Shown in pieces: positions 25,122 through 32,018 of a stretch of 64,000 bases of DNA (position 1 is its first letter; the number at the start of each line of letters is the position of its first letter). The position numbers and the translations under genes are program-made. This DNA is from Flavobacteriales bacterium (lineage in GTDB: Bacteria > Bacteroidota > Bacteroidia > Flavobacteriales_D > Sanyastnellaceae): contig JAGYJM010000002.1 in the NCBI GenBank assembly GCA_018402085.1, positions 3,239,501 to 3,303,500 on the forward strand, written 5' to 3'. A model generated the notes under the pieces. It was not told where the DNA came from, made no database searches, and was given only the letters and a program-made list of their open reading frames with translations.

Positions 25122-25281
25122 TTGTCAATATCCCAAAACATGGTTGATTTCACGAACAAAGAAAGAACAAAGCCTGCGTTTCAGAATGAACAACAAATCC
25201 ACGTGTGAGATTTTCAAAGCAATGATTACTGAACTCGTCAAGAGAACGATCTACGAAATTTTCAAAATTCGCCCTTGTTCA

Positions 25282-25509
25282 TCAGACAGCACGAAAATCA
25301 GAGGCCCTGAACCGAAGTAAATGGTCTGTTATGAACGATCTGAGTTCCGTCGCTTCCTGTTCTTTGAAGTGCTTTGAATCTGCAAATACCGCGCTTGCTT
25401 TCGTGCCGTTTTCAAGGTAACCGGTAACTGCCTGGATAACTCCTCCATGCCTAACTTGGCCCTTTCCTGAAATGATGGTACGAAGCTCATTCTTCAGCGT
25501 GTTTGGCAT
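25282..25509 (-). pseudogene. N-terminal fragment resembling a putative polyvalent protein kinase
   Basis: The 75 residues (MPNTLKNELRTIISGKGQVR, GGVIQAVTGYL, SKHFKEQEATELRSFI) resemble, from memory, the N-terminus of Bacteroidota proteins with a putative polyvalent protein kinase domain, which are normally about twice as long or more. The frame stops after DFRAV without the kinase part. I therefore read it as truncated, but a small free-standing protein is possible. The 160 bp between it and the YhcG-like gene hold nothing I recognise. Confidence 0.35.
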
Positions 25510-25570
25510 TCTCTCAAATATAGCGAAGATCTTGAAATGATGCGCAATCCGCTACAACGCCCACCAGTGC

Positions 25571-25690
25571 AGCATCCGCGCTGATAAAGAACTGCTGCAA
25601 CAGGTCATTACTACCTACGAAGCCCGCATCGCTGACCTCAAAGAAGAAATTCAGTTTTTGAGGGGGGTGTTGAAGGTGTGAGGGGGGGCT
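25571..25690 (+). repeat. XRE-gene 3'-end direct repeat, copy D
   Basis: The longest fragment: 120 bp coding SIRADKELLQQVITTYEARI...LKV* and the tail GAGGGGGGGCTTGCGAC. It lacks the HTH part and any start. Confidence 0.9.
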
Positions 25691-25696
25691 TGCGAC

Positions 25697-25714
25697 CATC
25701 CTGCCGGGAGGCAG
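25697..25714. repeat. palindrome family 3, copy 2 (after repeat D)
   Basis: Identical to 24007-24024 and preceded by GCGAC as in copy 3. Confidence 0.6.
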
Positions 25715-25745
25715 AGAGAATGAGCAACTATTTATCGCCCCGTTT

Positions 25746-25786
25746 AACCGTGTAAATCAAAATCTAATTTTTATATTTACACGGTT
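25746..25786. promoter_or_regulatory. 12-bp inverted-repeat operator of ATPase 2
   Basis: AACCGTGTAAAT (25746-25757) and ATTTACACGGTT (25775-25786) form a perfect 12-bp inverted repeat ending 9 bp before the ATG. It overlaps the place where the promoter must lie, so it is a likely repressor site or mRNA leader hairpin. A decayed copy sits at 30106-30144. Confidence 0.65.
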
Positions 25787-25795
25787 ATCTTCCTT

Positions 25796-26971
25796 ATGCT
25801 ACCTCGAATTGTCACCCCGAAACTGACGGAATTGCTGGGCGAATTCCCCGCTGTAGCCGTCATTGGCCCGCGCCAGGTTGGGAAAACAACCCTCGTGCAG
25901 ACGCTGAGCGCATCGCTCAGCATCATCACATTGTACATCGACCTTGAGAATCCGCGTGATGAGGTGAAGCTGACTGACCCGGTGCTGTTCTTCGAACGCA
26001 ACACAGATCGGTGCGTCATTCTCGATGAAATCCAGCGGCGGGGAGACCTTTTCCCTGTGTTGCGTTCAATGATTGATGAGGAACGACGTGTGGCGAGGTT
26101 CATTCTCCTCGGCTCCGCCTCTCCCGAGCTTATTCGAGGGAGCTCTGAATCACTCGCCGGGCGGATTTACTATGTTGAATTGCACCCCCTTTGCGTTCTT
26201 GAAGTTGGTCAGGATGCTGCGTCCATGACCCAACTGCTCATCCGCGGTGGATACCCCGATAGTTTTCTGGCCAAGAGTGATGCCGCGAGCTTGCGGTGGA
26301 GAGAGGGATTCGTCCAAACCTATGTAGAACGTGATCTGTCGCTGTTGGGGCTTCCTCTAGGACCATCTGAAGCCCGAAGATTACTGCGCATGGCGGCACA
26401 CATCCATGGGCAGCAGCTGAACATCGCTGCGGTAAGCCGTTCACTTGGCGTGAGCGCACCTTCTGCAAAAAAGTACCTCGCGTTTCTTCAACAGGCCTTT
26501 CTGGTCGATATACTCGAACCCTATTCAAGCAATACCGGTAAGCGACTAAGTAAATCACCCAAGCTGTACTTCCGCGATAGCGGGATGCTCAACTACTTTC
26601 TGGGCGTCCGCAACTACGACGACCTGCTGGCTCATCCTCAGGCAGGCGCCATTTGGGAGGGCTTCGTGATGCAGCAAATACGTGCGGTGCTGGCGCCCGA
26701 AACTGATTTGTGCTTCTACCGTTCATCGCACGGCAATGAGATTGACGCCGTGCTCACCCGCCCCGACAGCCGACGCATTGGGGTTGAAATGAAATTCGGG
26801 GCATCACCGACCTTGACGCGCGGAAGCCACGACGCGATGCGCGATCTCAACCTTGACCGTTTGTTTGTGATTATTCCCGGCCAAGAGAACTATCCACTGC
26901 GAGAAGGTGTCGAAGTCATGGGGGTTGTAACCTTCATCGAGCATGTCATTGCCTGGCAAGAGGGAGTATAA
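25796..26971 (+). CDS. AAA-type ATPase with DUF4143 domain (ATPase 2)
   Basis: A 391-residue protein with Walker A GPRQVGKTT (about 24-32), Walker B CVILDEIQR (about 74-82), arginine-containing sensor LLGSAS, and a winged-helix part (LRMAAHIHGQQLNIAAVSRS). The C-terminal DUF4143 domain has YRSSHGNEIDAVL and GVEMKFG, a PD-(D/E)XK-like E-x-D...E-x-K pattern. It is complete with an ATG start. It lies alone between XRE repeats D and E, with only a few bases between its stop and repeat E, so the cassette is very compact. It is of the same broad type as ATPase 3 but clearly different in sequence. Confidence 0.9.
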   Translation: MLPRIVTPKLTELLGEFPAVAVIGPRQVGKTTLVQTLSASLSIITLYIDLENPRDEVKLTDPVLFFERNTDRCVILDEIQRRGDLFPVLRSMIDEERRVARFILLGSASPELIRGSSESLAGRIYYVELHPLCVLEVGQDAASMTQLLIRGGYPDSFLAKSDAASLRWREGFVQTYVERDLSLLGLPLGPSEARRLLRMAAHIHGQQLNIAAVSRSLGVSAPSAKKYLAFLQQAFLVDILEPYSSNTGKRLSKSPKLYFRDSGMLNYFLGVRNYDDLLAHPQAGAIWEGFVMQQIRAVLAPETDLCFYRSSHGNEIDAVLTRPDSRRIGVEMKFGASPTLTRGSHDAMRDLNLDRLFVIIPGQENYPLREGVEVMGVVTFIEHVIAWQEGV

Positions 26972-27061
26972 CTCCTCCAACACGTCATCGCCACCTACGA
27001 AGCCCGCATCGCTGACCTCAAAGACGAAATTCAGTTTTTGAGGGGGGTGTTGAAGGTGTAA
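26972..27061 (+). repeat. XRE-gene 3'-end direct repeat, copy E
   Basis: About 90 bp starting right at the ATPase 2 stop. Its 5' part (CTCCTCCAACACGTCATCG) is a diverged version of the XRE sequence CTGCTGCAACAGGTCATTA. It ends in GTGTAA rather than GTGTGA and lacks the G-rich tail and palindrome. Confidence 0.88.
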
Positions 27062-27076
27062 GGCACGTCGCTAATT

Positions 27077-27114
27077 GTTTCCATAATTTCGTATATTTAC
27101 GAATTATTAGAAAC
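27077..27114. promoter_or_regulatory. dyad operator upstream of the AbiEi-like gene
   Basis: An interrupted dyad, GTTTC.ATAATT...AATTAT..GAAAC, centred on CGTATATTTACG, lies just before the GTG start at 27118. AbiEi antitoxins repress their own operon by binding inverted repeats upstream, so this is the likely site. Confidence 0.5.
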
Positions 27115-27117
27115 GCG

Positions 27118-27726
27118 GTGTTCGAACGATTTCGACAGTCTTTTGCGAATGATCCCGTAATTTCTGTTTCGGAGATTAAAAAGGTGTACCCCAATTTTGA
27201 TACGCGCAACTTAGTGAACTGGCAGAAAAAGGGGTACGTAGTTCGCTTGCGGAACGGCTTCTATACATTCGCTGCGCAGGCCAACACAGAGCAAGACCTC
27301 TTTGTGGTAGCGAACAGGCTTTATGAGCCCTCTTATGTCTCCCTTGAATCCGCTTTGAGCTGGCATGGGGTCATACCCGAGGGCGTATATTCAGTAGAAT
27401 CCGTGGCGACACGCAAAACCAATTGCTTCAATACGCCAATTGCTCGGTTCAACTACCGCACCATTAAAGCCGATTTGTTTTTTGGGTATGCTATGGTACC
27501 TTCTGAAAAAGGCCCTTTTCGCATGGCTACACTTGAAAAGGCAATCCTTGACTTTTTCTACTTAAACGCCAATGTGGTGAGCGCGATAGACTTGCAATCG
27601 TTGCGTTGGAGCCCAGTTGTGATAGCCCAGGTAGATTTCCAACAACTTGCAGCTTTTGCAAAGATCATCAATACACCTAAGATCGATGCACAGATTGAAC
27701 TGCTCAAGGCCTATTTAGATGGTTGA
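27118..27726 (+). CDS. AbiEi-family antitoxin (type IV toxin-antitoxin)
   Basis: The 202-residue protein has an N-terminal winged helix (ISVSEIKKVYPNFDTRNLVN, WQKKGYVVRLRNGFYTF) and the AbiEi core (YEPSYVSLESALSWHGVIPE, FGYAMVPSEKGPFRMATLEK). AbiEi proteins repress transcription and counteract the AbiEii nucleotidyltransferase. The start is GTG at 27118. Its 3' end overlaps the partner by 8 bp. The pair fills the cassette between XRE repeats E and F. Confidence 0.88.
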   Translation: MFERFRQSFANDPVISVSEIKKVYPNFDTRNLVNWQKKGYVVRLRNGFYTFAAQANTEQDLFVVANRLYEPSYVSLESALSWHGVIPEGVYSVESVATRKTNCFNTPIARFNYRTIKADLFFGYAMVPSEKGPFRMATLEKAILDFFYLNANVVSAIDLQSLRWSPVVIAQVDFQQLAAFAKIINTPKIDAQIELLKAYLDG

Positions 27727-28510
27727 TATTAAAACACTTATGCAGTACTACCCTGAGCCACTCAGGGTTTTCAAGCGATTCATCCTTCGAGAATACTTGC
27801 AGTGTCGGATTCTTGAAATTGTGTTTGACGGCCCTCATGCCGAAAAGCTTGCGTTTCTTGGCGGAACGTGCTTGCGATTGGTTCACGGCAACCAGCGATT
27901 CTCTGAAGATCTTGATTTCGATAATTTCGGACTGACGGAGAAGGAATTTGCAGAGGTATCAGACAACATAAAACGCGAACTCTCAAGGGAAGGTTATGAC
28001 GTTGAAACGAAACAAGTAACCCGGGGCGCCTACCATTGCTATCTCAAGTTCCCAAAACTACTTTTCGAACAAGGTCTTTACGGGCATTATGAAGAACGCA
28101 TATTGATACAGCTCGATACAGAGGCACAAAACTTTCATTTCGAACCTGAATGGGTTGTGCTGAACAGGTTTGATGTGTTTTCACGTATTCGGGTTACGCC
28201 CATCGATTTATTAATGGCCCAAAAATGCTCTGCGATTTTGAATCGGCCGCGCAATAAAGGCAGAGACTTTTTTGATCTTGTTTTTTTAATGGGGATGGAT
28301 GTCGCGCCCAACTTGGCTTACCTCAAATTTAAGCTGGGCGTTCAATCGACCCAAGAATTGAAGGGTCGCTTGCTCGATAAGTGTATGACGTTAAACATGG
28401 CCGAAATGGCAGATGATGTTAGTCCATTCTTATTTTCTGCTAATGAGATCAAGAAGGTTCTGCTTTTTGGTGAGTACCTCAAGGGGTATTCGTTTAAGTC
28501 TATCTCGTGA
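27719..28510 (+). CDS. AbiEii/AbiGii-family nucleotidyltransferase toxin
   Basis: The 263-residue protein shows the nucleotidyltransferase signature FLGGTCLRLVHGNQRFSEDL followed by DFD (about residues 43-67), with GG and the paired acids needed for NTP-Mg binding. A conserved VTPIDLLMAQKCSAIL and KGRDFFDLVFL follow near residues 160-195. Characterised relatives add nucleotides to tRNA and stop growth, giving phage exclusion. All key residues appear intact, so the module should be functional with the antitoxin upstream. Confidence 0.9.
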   Translation: MVDIKTLMQYYPEPLRVFKRFILREYLQCRILEIVFDGPHAEKLAFLGGTCLRLVHGNQRFSEDLDFDNFGLTEKEFAEVSDNIKRELSREGYDVETKQVTRGAYHCYLKFPKLLFEQGLYGHYEERILIQLDTEAQNFHFEPEWVVLNRFDVFSRIRVTPIDLLMAQKCSAILNRPRNKGRDFFDLVFLMGMDVAPNLAYLKFKLGVQSTQELKGRLLDKCMTLNMAEMADDVSPFLFSANEIKKVLLFGEYLKGYSFKSIS

Positions 28511-28533
28511 AAATTTAGTGCTCGCTGTCACCG

Positions 28534-28620
28534 CTACCTACGAAGCCCGCATCGCTGACCTCAAAGACGAAATTCAGTTTTTGAGGGGGAGAGTGTTGAA
28601 GGTGTGAGGGGGGGCTTGCG
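28534..28620 (+). repeat. XRE-gene 3'-end direct repeat, copy F
   Basis: About 87 bp from CTACCTACGAAGC to GGGGGGGCTTGCG, with a small insertion (GGGGGAGAGTG) relative to other copies. It begins 23 bp after the AbiEii stop. Confidence 0.9.
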
Positions 28621-28622
28621 AC

Positions 28623-28640
28623 CATCCTGCCGGGAGGCAG
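28623..28640. repeat. palindrome family 3, copy 3 (after repeat F)
   Basis: Identical to the copies at 24007 and 25697, attached to the tail of repeat F. Confidence 0.6.
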
Positions 28641-28682
28641 AGAAAACGCACCCCATCAAACACTGATAATGAGGTTGTTTCG

Positions 28683-28690
28683 TATATTTG
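28683..28690 (+). promoter_or_regulatory. -7 box for ATPase 3
   Basis: TATATTTG matches TAnnTTTG, 26 bp before the ATG at 28717. The surrounding TTTCGTATATTT is shared with the region before the AbiEi-like gene. Confidence 0.55.
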
Positions 28691-28716
28691 GGCAGATTTA
28701 GTGTTCTATCATAAAT

Positions 28717-29904
28717 ATGTCCAGTGTTAGCGCCCATCTTCTGCCAAGAGCTCTTCGCAATGAGTTGCACCGATTATCAAACGTGTTTAGCGCGCTGGTC
28801 GTTACCGGTCCGCGCCAAGCCGGGAAGACTACATTGTGCAGAATGACCTTCCCCGGCTATGCGTATTTCAATCTGGAGCGACCTGATGTCCGTTTGATGA
28901 TCTCTGAATCACCTGCGGCCTTTCTCGAGGGCTATCGATCAGGAGTGATCATTGACGAGGTTCAGCGTTTACCTGAGCTGCTTTCGTATGCCCAAGCACT
29001 GATCGATGAGAAGCCGGATAGCCGTTTGGTCTTCACCGGCAGTAGCAACTTCGCCCTGATATCCGAGGTCACTCAGTCATTGGCAGGCCGTGCCGCAATG
29101 CTAACGCTTCTGCCCCTTGGGTTTGGAGAGTTTGCCACGCGCGCCAACGGACTTTCGACCGACGATTTGTTGCTCCGGGGCGGATATCCCGCTGTTTGGT
29201 CGCGCGATGTGCCGCCCAACGACTTGTACCGCCAGTACTACAACACCTACATTGAGCACGATGTGAGGCAGCTATTGAATGTAAAAGACCTCTCGAAATT
29301 TCAATTGTTCATCCGCTTGTGCGCTACTCGGATTGGCACCGAATTCAATGCGAGCGCGCTCTCGAATGAAGTGGGCGTAGCCGTGACCACAATCCAACAC
29401 TGGCTCAGTGTGCTGGAGGCCTCGTACGTGATTCTGCGATTGCCCCCGTTTCACCGAAACATCGGTAAACGCCTGGTTAAAACACCCAAGATCTACTTTT
29501 CAGACACCGGCCTGCTTTGTTTTCTATTGGGGATTGCAACGCTTGAGCAACTTGCGGTTCATCCGTTGCGGGGCAGCATTTTTGAGAATTTTGTGGTGCT
29601 CGAGTTCTTCAAAGCGGCCTACCATTCGGGAAAAAGTCCTCAACTGTTCTTTTACAAGGATAAATCGCAGCGTGAAGTCGACCTCATTGTTGACCATGGC
29701 GCACACCTTGCGGCCTATGAAATCAAATCGGCCCGGTCGTATCACGAAGGGTTTTTCAGTACGCTCGACTACCTCAAGAAATTACTTCCCGACGAGGTGC
29801 AAACACGTTGTGTGATCTACGACGGAGAGTACGAATTGAATGGAGAAGACAAGCAGGTTCTGCGCTTTACCAGTCTCGCTTCAACGCTTGCTGCGTTCCG
29901 TTGA
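28717..29904 (+). CDS. AAA-type ATPase with DUF4143 domain (ATPase 3)
   Basis: A 395-residue protein with Walker A GPRQAGKTT (about 31-39), Walker B GVIIDEVQR, sensor VFTGSSNF, a winged-helix segment (GTEFNASALSNEVGVAVTTI), and a DUF4143 C-terminus with FYKDKSQREVDLIV and AYEIKSA. The latter is again a D...E-x-K nuclease-like pattern. It is complete, alone in its cassette between XRE repeats F and G, and has its own promoter. Three such ATPases of different sequence in 16 kb mean repeated acquisition rather than recent duplication. Confidence 0.9.
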   Translation: MSSVSAHLLPRALRNELHRLSNVFSALVVTGPRQAGKTTLCRMTFPGYAYFNLERPDVRLMISESPAAFLEGYRSGVIIDEVQRLPELLSYAQALIDEKPDSRLVFTGSSNFALISEVTQSLAGRAAMLTLLPLGFGEFATRANGLSTDDLLLRGGYPAVWSRDVPPNDLYRQYYNTYIEHDVRQLLNVKDLSKFQLFIRLCATRIGTEFNASALSNEVGVAVTTIQHWLSVLEASYVILRLPPFHRNIGKRLVKTPKIYFSDTGLLCFLLGIATLEQLAVHPLRGSIFENFVVLEFFKAAYHSGKSPQLFFYKDKSQREVDLIVDHGAHLAAYEIKSARSYHEGFFSTLDYLKKLLPDEVQTRCVIYDGEYELNGEDKQVLRFTSLASTLAAFR

Positions 29905-29929
29905 CAAAGCTCAAGTACGCGGGTCAGAT

Positions 29930-30004
29930 CTACCTACGAAGCCCGCATCGCTGACCTCAAAAACGAAATTAAGTTTTTGAGGGGAATGTTGAAGGTGTGA
30001 GGGG
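29930..30004 (+). repeat. XRE-gene 3'-end direct repeat, copy G (last)
   Basis: 75 bp, the most diverged core (AAAAACGAAATTAAG), ending GTGTGAGGGG. It lies 25 bp after the ATPase 3 stop. Confidence 0.88.
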
Positions 30005-30105
30005 TAAAGAACCGCCCGTCAGGCCATCAGGTGTAAAAAAAAGAAGGCGCGGAAAAATAAGCGATTGATCTTGAGTGGTTCATAAGACCGGGTTCACCAA
30101 TTTTT

Positions 30106-30144
30106 ACCGTGCAAATCATAAACACAATTTTCGTTTTACACGGT
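30106..30144. promoter_or_regulatory. orphan operator-like inverted repeat (remnant of an ATPase cassette)
   Basis: ACCGTGCAAA ... TTTTACACGGT with the same spacing and flanks as the operator of ATPase 2, followed by TATTCGCCTACGCT where ATPase 2 has TATCTTCCTTATGCT. The start ATG position is ACG and no ATPase reading frame follows. The rest of 30145-30397 holds no gene that I can see. Confidence 0.5.
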
Positions 30145-30397
30145 TATTCGCCTACGCTGAACAGACTAAATGTTATACATTTTCAGCATTGCGTTGTCAA
30201 AATGGTATAAACCCTCTTACCAGTAAATCACCCTACTGTTCATCTTGAGACAAGGCCTATCAGTAGAGCGAGAACACAATCTCGTACGTCTTTTTGTTGT
30301 CACTTACACTTTTCTCTGGGAGTTGTGCGGCGCTTCACACAAGAGCTGATGTTCAGAAATTACCCTCTCAAAACCACCTCTCATCCCAAACCAACAT

Positions 30398-30440
30398 CAT
30401 GCATCGTGAATCATGCATTGTGCATTGTGCATTATGAATT
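30398..30440. repeat. short tandem repeat, TGCATNGTG-type
   Basis: A run of overlapping units (CATGCATCGTGAATCATGCA, then TTGTGCATTGTGCATTATGA) sits just after the stop of the EamA gene. The function is unknown. Confidence 0.6.
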
Positions 30441-30442
30441 GC

Positions 30443-31348
30443 CTACGGCTGCTTCGTCATCGCCGCTTCTGCCTTGCGGTTCGAGCGGCGTTTGATGTAG
30501 GCATCGGCAAACAGGGCCGTAAGAATGATCAGCGCACCAACGTAGAAGCCCGGCGTCATGCGTTCTTCTTCGCCAAAAATGAGCAGTGCGAGCAAAATGC
30601 TGTACACCGGTTCAAGATTGATGGTGAGGGCAACCGTGAACGGTGTAAGTACCTTCATGACCTCCACGCTCACGGCAAAAGCAAAGGCCGTAGCAATGGT
30701 GCCCAGCACGATGAGCCACATCCAGTCTTCACGTGAGATAGTCACCAGTTCAGCATTCACATCGCCCGTCGCTGCGAGATAGATGAAGAGTCCGACCGCA
30801 GCCGCAAGCATCTCGTAAAACGTGATGTTCAAGGCATCGTGGCGGCGAATCTCGATCGAATTAAAAGTGCTGAAGACTCCTGCGAGAAAACTTGAAATGA
30901 GGGCCAGCAAGATGCCCAGCTTGTACTGCGTCTCAAAACTGAAGATGAACACCAGTCCGATGATCACGAACACGCCCAATAATATCTCGCGGTAATCAAG
31001 TTTCCGCCTGGTCACCAGAGGTTCGAAAAAGCTGACAAATAAGGCCGTTGAGGCTAACGTCGCCAAAGCGACGGATACGTTTGACACCTTAATCGCAGCG
31101 AAGAAGGTCACCCAGTGCGCTCCGGCGATCAACCCAATACCCATAAACCGCAAGGATGTCTTCCACGGATAGCGCCTGATCTTGCCATTCAACCCTACAA
31201 ACAAGGCCAAGGCTACTGTCGCGATGGTACAACGCCAGAACACAAGCGGTTCGGCGTCAATGGTGATAAGCTTGCCTAAGATTCCGGTAAAACCGAAGAT
31301 CAGCACGATTACGTGCAGCAAGAGCAGGTTTTTCATTCGCGGGGTCAT
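30443..31348 (-). CDS. EamA/DMT-family transporter
   Basis: The 301-residue protein has ten hydrophobic segments in two EamA repeats (about 8-135 and 150-285), with the usual ending LEPVYSILLALLIFGEEE. Drug/metabolite transporters of this type export amino acids or other metabolites by exchange or proton coupling; the substrate cannot be told. The start ATG at 31348 overlaps the stop of the DUF502 gene (ATGA), so they are co-transcribed. Confidence 0.9.
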   Translation of the reverse strand: MTPRMKNLLLLHVIVLIFGFTGILGKLITIDAEPLVFWRCTIATVALALFVGLNGKIRRYPWKTSLRFMGIGLIAGAHWVTFFAAIKVSNVSVALATLASTALFVSFFEPLVTRRKLDYREILLGVFVIIGLVFIFSFETQYKLGILLALISSFLAGVFSTFNSIEIRRHDALNITFYEMLAAAVGLFIYLAATGDVNAELVTISREDWMWLIVLGTIATAFAFAVSVEVMKVLTPFTVALTINLEPVYSILLALLIFGEEERMTPGFYVGALIILTALFADAYIKRRSNRKAEAAMTKQP

Positions 31349-31908
31349 TCCTCGTCTGTTTCGGTGACACCCCCTGAAACCACATATTTCATCACCTCCG
31401 CTGATTTGCCTTTGATCGGACGTACATTCTCAGACGGAACGATAAACAGGTTTCCGGTATAGGTATAACTGTGCGGGAAGTAAACCGCAATCTTGCCTTC
31501 AGGTTTGCCGATGACCGCTAATTGATCATCTGTCACAAAGCCGATGCGCTCCATGTCGAGGTCTTTAGAGAGTTTGACAAGCACCGGACGATTAAAGCGC
31601 TTTTTCTGTCCGACGAATGCCGACAGCAAATCGGTGATCGAGCTGTAAATGGTTTTGACCAGCGGAATGCGGTCAATAAACCGGTTAAACCAATTTCGTA
31701 TTGGCGTCGCTATCAATGAGCTCCCCAGAAAACCGATCAGGGTCACAAAAACAAGAAGTGTCAGCAGCCCGGAGCCCGGAAACTGACGCTCTACAGGCAG
31801 CAGGTCGTCAAGAAAGACGAAGAGCTGGTAAATGATGAAGGCCGTAATCGCCAGCGGCACGCTGAAGATGATGCCATTGATGAACCAGGTTAGCAACCGA
31901 CGAAGCAT
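31345..31908 (-). CDS. DUF502 family membrane protein
   Basis: The 187-residue protein has two N-terminal helices (about 8-32 and 45-68), then the typical DUF502 pattern RIPLVKTIYSSITDLLSAF. A soluble C-terminal half follows, with VGKPEGKIAVYFPHSYTYTG-like sequence and VPSENVRPI. The molecular function is unknown. It heads the two-gene operon with the EamA transporter. Confidence 0.88.
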   Translation of the reverse strand: MLRRLLTWFINGIIFSVPLAITAFIIYQLFVFLDDLLPVERQFPGSGLLTLLVFVTLIGFLGSSLIATPIRNWFNRFIDRIPLVKTIYSSITDLLSAFVGQKKRFNRPVLVKLSKDLDMERIGFVTDDQLAVIGKPEGKIAVYFPHSYTYTGNLFIVPSENVRPIKGKSAEVMKYVVSGGVTETDEE

Positions 31909-32018
31909 AGCACGATACGTTTGGCCAAATGAACGTCAGTCAGGTATAAAAAACAAGCGCCGCCGACTTCCTGTTTGCACAAGTTGTACGGGCGGCGCCT
32001 GCTGGGTTGGGATCGTGA

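Noticed and set aside
25099-25320. Plus-strand 73-codon frame
   Set aside because: Spans the gap and the antisense of the kinase-like fragment; composition and lack of a ribosome site give no support.
28413-28607. 64-codon frame ending in the XRE C-terminal sequence
   Set aside because: A chance fusion of out-of-frame AbiEii sequence with repeat F; not a gene.
15154-30004. Integron with attC sites
   Set aside because: The spaced repeats are 3' gene ends with coding sequence, not attC-type folded palindromes with R-box core sites, and no IntI integrase is in the window.
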